Assembly (NCBI GenBank): GCA_027483705.1 | Contig: JAIXTY010000287.1 | Location: 1 to 48,073, forward strand | From: Rubrivivax sp. | GTDB taxonomy: Bacteria; Pseudomonadota; Gammaproteobacteria; Burkholderiales; Burkholderiaceae_C | Length of the DNA: 48,073 nt | Direction: 5' to 3' | Shown here: positions 45,542 to 48,073 of the stretch, piece after piece | Layout of the letters: each line of letters opens with the position of its first letter | Position numbering within the stretch: position 1 is the stretch's first letter | The notes under the pieces: model-generated | Told to the model about the DNA's origin: nothing | Seen by the model: the letters and a program-made list of their open reading frames with translations, nothing else | The model's database searches: none | Made by a program: the position numbers and the translations under genes

Positions 45542-48073
45542 TCAGGTGGGGTTGGGAGCGGCATGCAGCGCCTCGTAGCGGCGCCGGTGGACGACGACGT
45601 GCAGCACCGGGATCACCACCAGCGTCAGCAGCGTGCTCACGCCGATGCCGAACAGCAGCGAGATCGCCAGGCCGTTGAAGATGGGGTCGTCGAGGATGAA
45701 GAGGGCACCCGTCATCGCCGCCAGCGCCGTCAGCGCGATGGGCTGCGCGCGCACCGCGGCGGCGTTCACCACCGCCTCGCGCCAGGGCTTGCCCTCGGCG
45801 ACCTGCAGCTCGATGAAGTCGACGAGCAGGATCGAGTTGCGCACGATGATGCCGGCCAGCGCGATCATGCCGATCATGCTGGTGGCGGTGAAGCTGGCGC
45901 CCAGCAGCGCGTGCCCCGGCATCACGCCCACCAGCGTGAGCGGGATCGGCGCCATGATGACCAGCGGCGCGACGTAACTGCGGAACTGCGCGACCACGAG
46001 GATGTAGATGAGGATGAGGCCCACGCCGTAGGCGGCGCCCATGTCGCGGAAGGTCTCGTAGGTGATCTGCCACTCGCCGTCCCACTTGACGGCGTAGGCC
46101 TCGTAGGGGTTCTTCGGCGTCGAGATCCAGTACTCGCCGAGCGTACCGGTGCCGGGCAGCGCGGCAGCCTGCAGCTGGTGGCGGATGCCGAAGAGGCCGT
46201 AGAGCGGCGAGTCAGGCGTCCTGCCACCGGCGCCGACGTCGGCCATCACGTAGCTCACGCCCTGCAGGTTCTTCGTGAACAGCGGCTTGTCGATGACGCC
46301 GCGCTCCACGCGCACCAGTTCCGACAGCGGCACCAGGGCACCGCTGCTGGTGCGCATCGGCAGCGCCAGCAGCGCATCGAGCCCCACCTGCGCCTCGCGC
46401 GGCAGCTGCAGCCGCACCGGCACGGCGTGCGTGCTGGCGCTGTCGTGCAGATGCGTGGCGTCCAGGCCTGAGAGCGCGCCGGCCACCGTCTCGGCGATGG
46501 CCGTGGCGCTGACGCCCAGCGTGTCGGCGCGCTGGCGGTTGATACGCAGCACGGCGCGCGGCGCGTCGGCGGCGAGCGTGCTGTCGATGCCGGTGATGTC
46601 GGGCGTGGCGTGGAACGCCGCCTCCAGCCGCGTGGCCAGCTGCTGGCGGCCGGCTTCGTCGGGGCCGTAGACCTCGGCGACGATCGGGCTCAGCACGGGC
46701 GGGCCGGGCGGCACCTCGACGAGCTTCAGCTTCGCGCCGTGGCGCGCGGCGATCTTCTCGAGTTCCGGCCGCAGGCGCTGTGCCAGGTCGTGGCTCGGGC
46801 CGTGGCGCTGGCTCTTGGGCACGAGGTTGACCTGCAGCTCGCCCTGGTGCGGGTCGGCGCGCAGGAAGTACTGGCGCACCAGGCCGTTGAAGGTGATGGG
46901 GCTGGCGGTGCCGGCATAACCCTGCAGGTGCTGCACCTCGGGCTGCTTGGCGAGGAAGCTGCCCATCTCGTGCATCGCCGCGGCGGTGTCTTCCACGGCG
47001 GTGCCGGCGGGCATGTCGACGACGAGCGCGAACTCGCTCTTGTTGTCGAAGGGCAGCATCTTCAGCACGACCCACTGCACGGCGGCCAGGCCGACGGACA
47101 GCACCATCGCCACGATGATGCCGGCCAGCAGCAGCCAGCGCTTGCGGGCACTGTCGAGCAGCGGCGTCAGCACACGGGCGAACAGGCGCTGCAGCCAGCC
47201 GGCGAGGCGGCTTTCGCCATGGGCCGCCGCACCCGCCTCGGCGTGGGCACCGCCCTTCATGAGCTTGAGCGCCAGCCACGGCGTCACCGTGAAGGCGATC
47301 AGCAGCGAGATCGCCATGCCCAGGCTGGCATTGATGGGGATCGGGCTCATGTACGGGCCCATCAGCCCGCTGACGAAGGCCATCGGCAGCAGCGCCGCGA
47401 TCACGGTGAAGGTGGCCAGGATGGTGGGGCTGCCGACTTCTTCCACCGCCGCCGGGATGATCTGGGCCAGCGGCTTGCCGGGCTCCAGCGCACGGTGGCG
47501 GTGGATGTTCTCGACGACGACGATGGCGTCGTCGACCAGGATGCCGATGCTGAAGATCAGCGCGAACAGGCTCACGCGGTTGAGCGTGAAGCCCCAGGCC
47601 CAGCTGGCGAACAGCGTCGCGGCCAGCGTCAGCACCACCGCGGCGCCGACGATCACGGCCTCGCGCCGGCCGAGCGCAAAGCCGACGAGCAGGATCACGC
47701 TGCCGGTGGCGAACACCAGCTTCGTGATCAGCTGGTTGGCCTTCTCGGCGGCGGTGGCGCCGTAGTCGCGCACCACGGTCACCTCCACGCCGGCCGGCAC
47801 CAGGCTGCCGCGCAGCGCTTCGAGCCGCGCGCGGGCCTCGCGGGCCACGTCCACGGCGTTGGCGCCGGGCTTCTTGGTCAGCGTCAGCGTCACGGCGGGG
47901 TGGCCGGCGCTGGCCGAATCGGCCGCTCTGCCGCCGGGCGTGAACCACACCTGCGCCGTGGGCTGCTCGGGGCCGTCGTCCACCGTGGCCACTTCGCGCA
48001 GGTAGACCGGGCGGCCCTGGTGCACGCCCACGATCAGTTGCGCCACGTCGTCGGCGTTGCGCAGCACCTCGCC
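45542..48073 (-). CDS. RND efflux permease (AcrB/HAE1-type), C-terminal 843 residues (5' end outside window)
   Basis: A proton-driven inner-membrane pump. The frame is open to the right edge, so the first roughly 250 residues are missing. The visible part has several membrane blocks, among them the intramembrane motif SIGILVDDAIVVVENIHR with the proton-relay Asp pair, GFALGRREAVIVGAAVVL and, in the second half, GVMPGHALLGASFTATSMIG and IVRNSILLVDFIEL. The periplasmic domains lie between. Such pumps export drugs, dyes or metals with an adaptor and an outer-membrane factor, presumably encoded outside the window. The DUF2892 and CsoR-like genes downstream hint at metal or sulfur stress control rather than drug efflux, but this is inference. 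Confidence 0.94.
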   Translation of the reverse strand, partial: GEVLRNADDVAQLIVGVHQGRPVYLREVATVDDGPEQPTAQVWFTPGGRAADSASAGHPAVTLTLTKKPGANAVDVAREARARLEALRGSLVPAGVEVTVVRDYGATAAEKANQLITKLVFATGSVILLVGFALGRREAVIVGAAVVLTLAATLFASWAWGFTLNRVSLFALIFSIGILVDDAIVVVENIHRHRALEPGKPLAQIIPAAVEEVGSPTILATFTVIAALLPMAFVSGLMGPYMSPIPINASLGMAISLLIAFTVTPWLALKLMKGGAHAEAGAAAHGESRLAGWLQRLFARVLTPLLDSARKRWLLLAGIIVAMVLSVGLAAVQWVVLKMLPFDNKSEFALVVDMPAGTAVEDTAAAMHEMGSFLAKQPEVQHLQGYAGTASPITFNGLVRQYFLRADPHQGELQVNLVPKSQRHGPSHDLAQRLRPELEKIAARHGAKLKLVEVPPGPPVLSPIVAEVYGPDEAGRQQLATRLEAAFHATPDITGIDSTLAADAPRAVLRINRQRADTLGVSATAIAETVAGALSGLDATHLHDSASTHAVPVRLQLPREAQVGLDALLALPMRTSSGALVPLSELVRVERGVIDKPLFTKNLQGVSYVMADVGAGGRTPDSPLYGLFGIRHQLQAAALPGTGTLGEYWISTPKNPYEAYAVKWDGEWQITYETFRDMGAAYGVGLILIYILVVAQFRSYVAPLVIMAPIPLTLVGVMPGHALLGASFTATSMIGMIALAGIIVRNSILLVDFIELQVAEGKPWREAVVNAAAVRAQPIALTALAAMTGALFILDDPIFNGLAISLLFGIGVSTLLTLVVIPVLHVVVHRRRYEALHAAPNPT

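Overview
The window is a very GC-rich (clearly above 70 %), densely coding stretch of a bacterial chromosome with strong G/C third-position bias. The gene content (a ProQ-type tail, purC, rsmE, fused pntA plus pntB, a YidB-type DUF937 protein, a Xanthomonas-type TonB receptor and seven PEP-CTERM proteins) points to a betaproteobacterium of the order Burkholderiales, probably of the Rubrivivax/Leptothrix/Piscinibacter type. That assignment is inference from family content; no rRNA, tRNA, transposase, phage gene or CRISPR array is visible. No stretch longer than about 210 bases lacks a gene.

Layout. 1-3055: end of a ProQ/FinO-like gene overlapping an MFS permease, then a chloramphenicol-acetyltransferase-like gene divergent from an alpha/beta hydrolase. 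3125-6376: a membrane-anchored winged-helix/TPR regulator divergent from a PEP-CTERM protein, then a secreted protein of unknown function. 6396-14693: a tightly packed minus-strand run (TonB receptor, class-A-beta-lactamase-like hydrolase, LD-carboxypeptidase, purC, AstE-like metallopeptidase) divergent from an AmpG-family permease, which suggests muropeptide uptake and recycling. 14712-20700: DUF937 protein, rsmE, a FadD-like ligase coupled to an M28 aminopeptidase, and a divergent GMC oxidoreductase.

20829-34415 is the accessory core. A lipoprotein with four Ig-like domains and a seven-unit RCC1 propeller converges on a 1130-residue BTAD/AAA regulator. A WYL regulator faces a small secreted DUF1579-like gene across a palindromic operator. 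Three PEP-CTERM genes follow, two of them in a minus-strand run headed by a second BTAD/AAA regulator and a 73-residue protein of unknown function. 34447-38822: pntAB (upstream of that regulator on the same strand), a NUDIX hydrolase and an alpha/beta hydrolase. 38854-42711: a Tat-exported PhoX-like protein flanked by three PEP-CTERM genes, two of them tandem DNRLRE-type paralogues. 42776-48073: a VOC protein, a histidine phosphatase, and a minus-strand run of RND pump (incomplete), DUF2892 membrane protein, CsoR-like repressor and SLAC1/TehA-type channel.

The recurring theme is exported surface proteins next to large TPR- or AAA-containing regulators (3125/4844, 20829/23222, 31110/29168). 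The best candidate for an undescribed system is the run BTAD regulator - 73-residue protein - two PEP-CTERM proteins (31110-34415, then 29168-31045). Other points are several genes that look leaderless (a -10-like hexamer 6-7 bases before the ATG), a hydrolase whose reading frame seems to start at CTG, a CsoR-family repressor lacking the usual ligands, and convergent gene pairs whose stop codons lie inside terminator hairpins.
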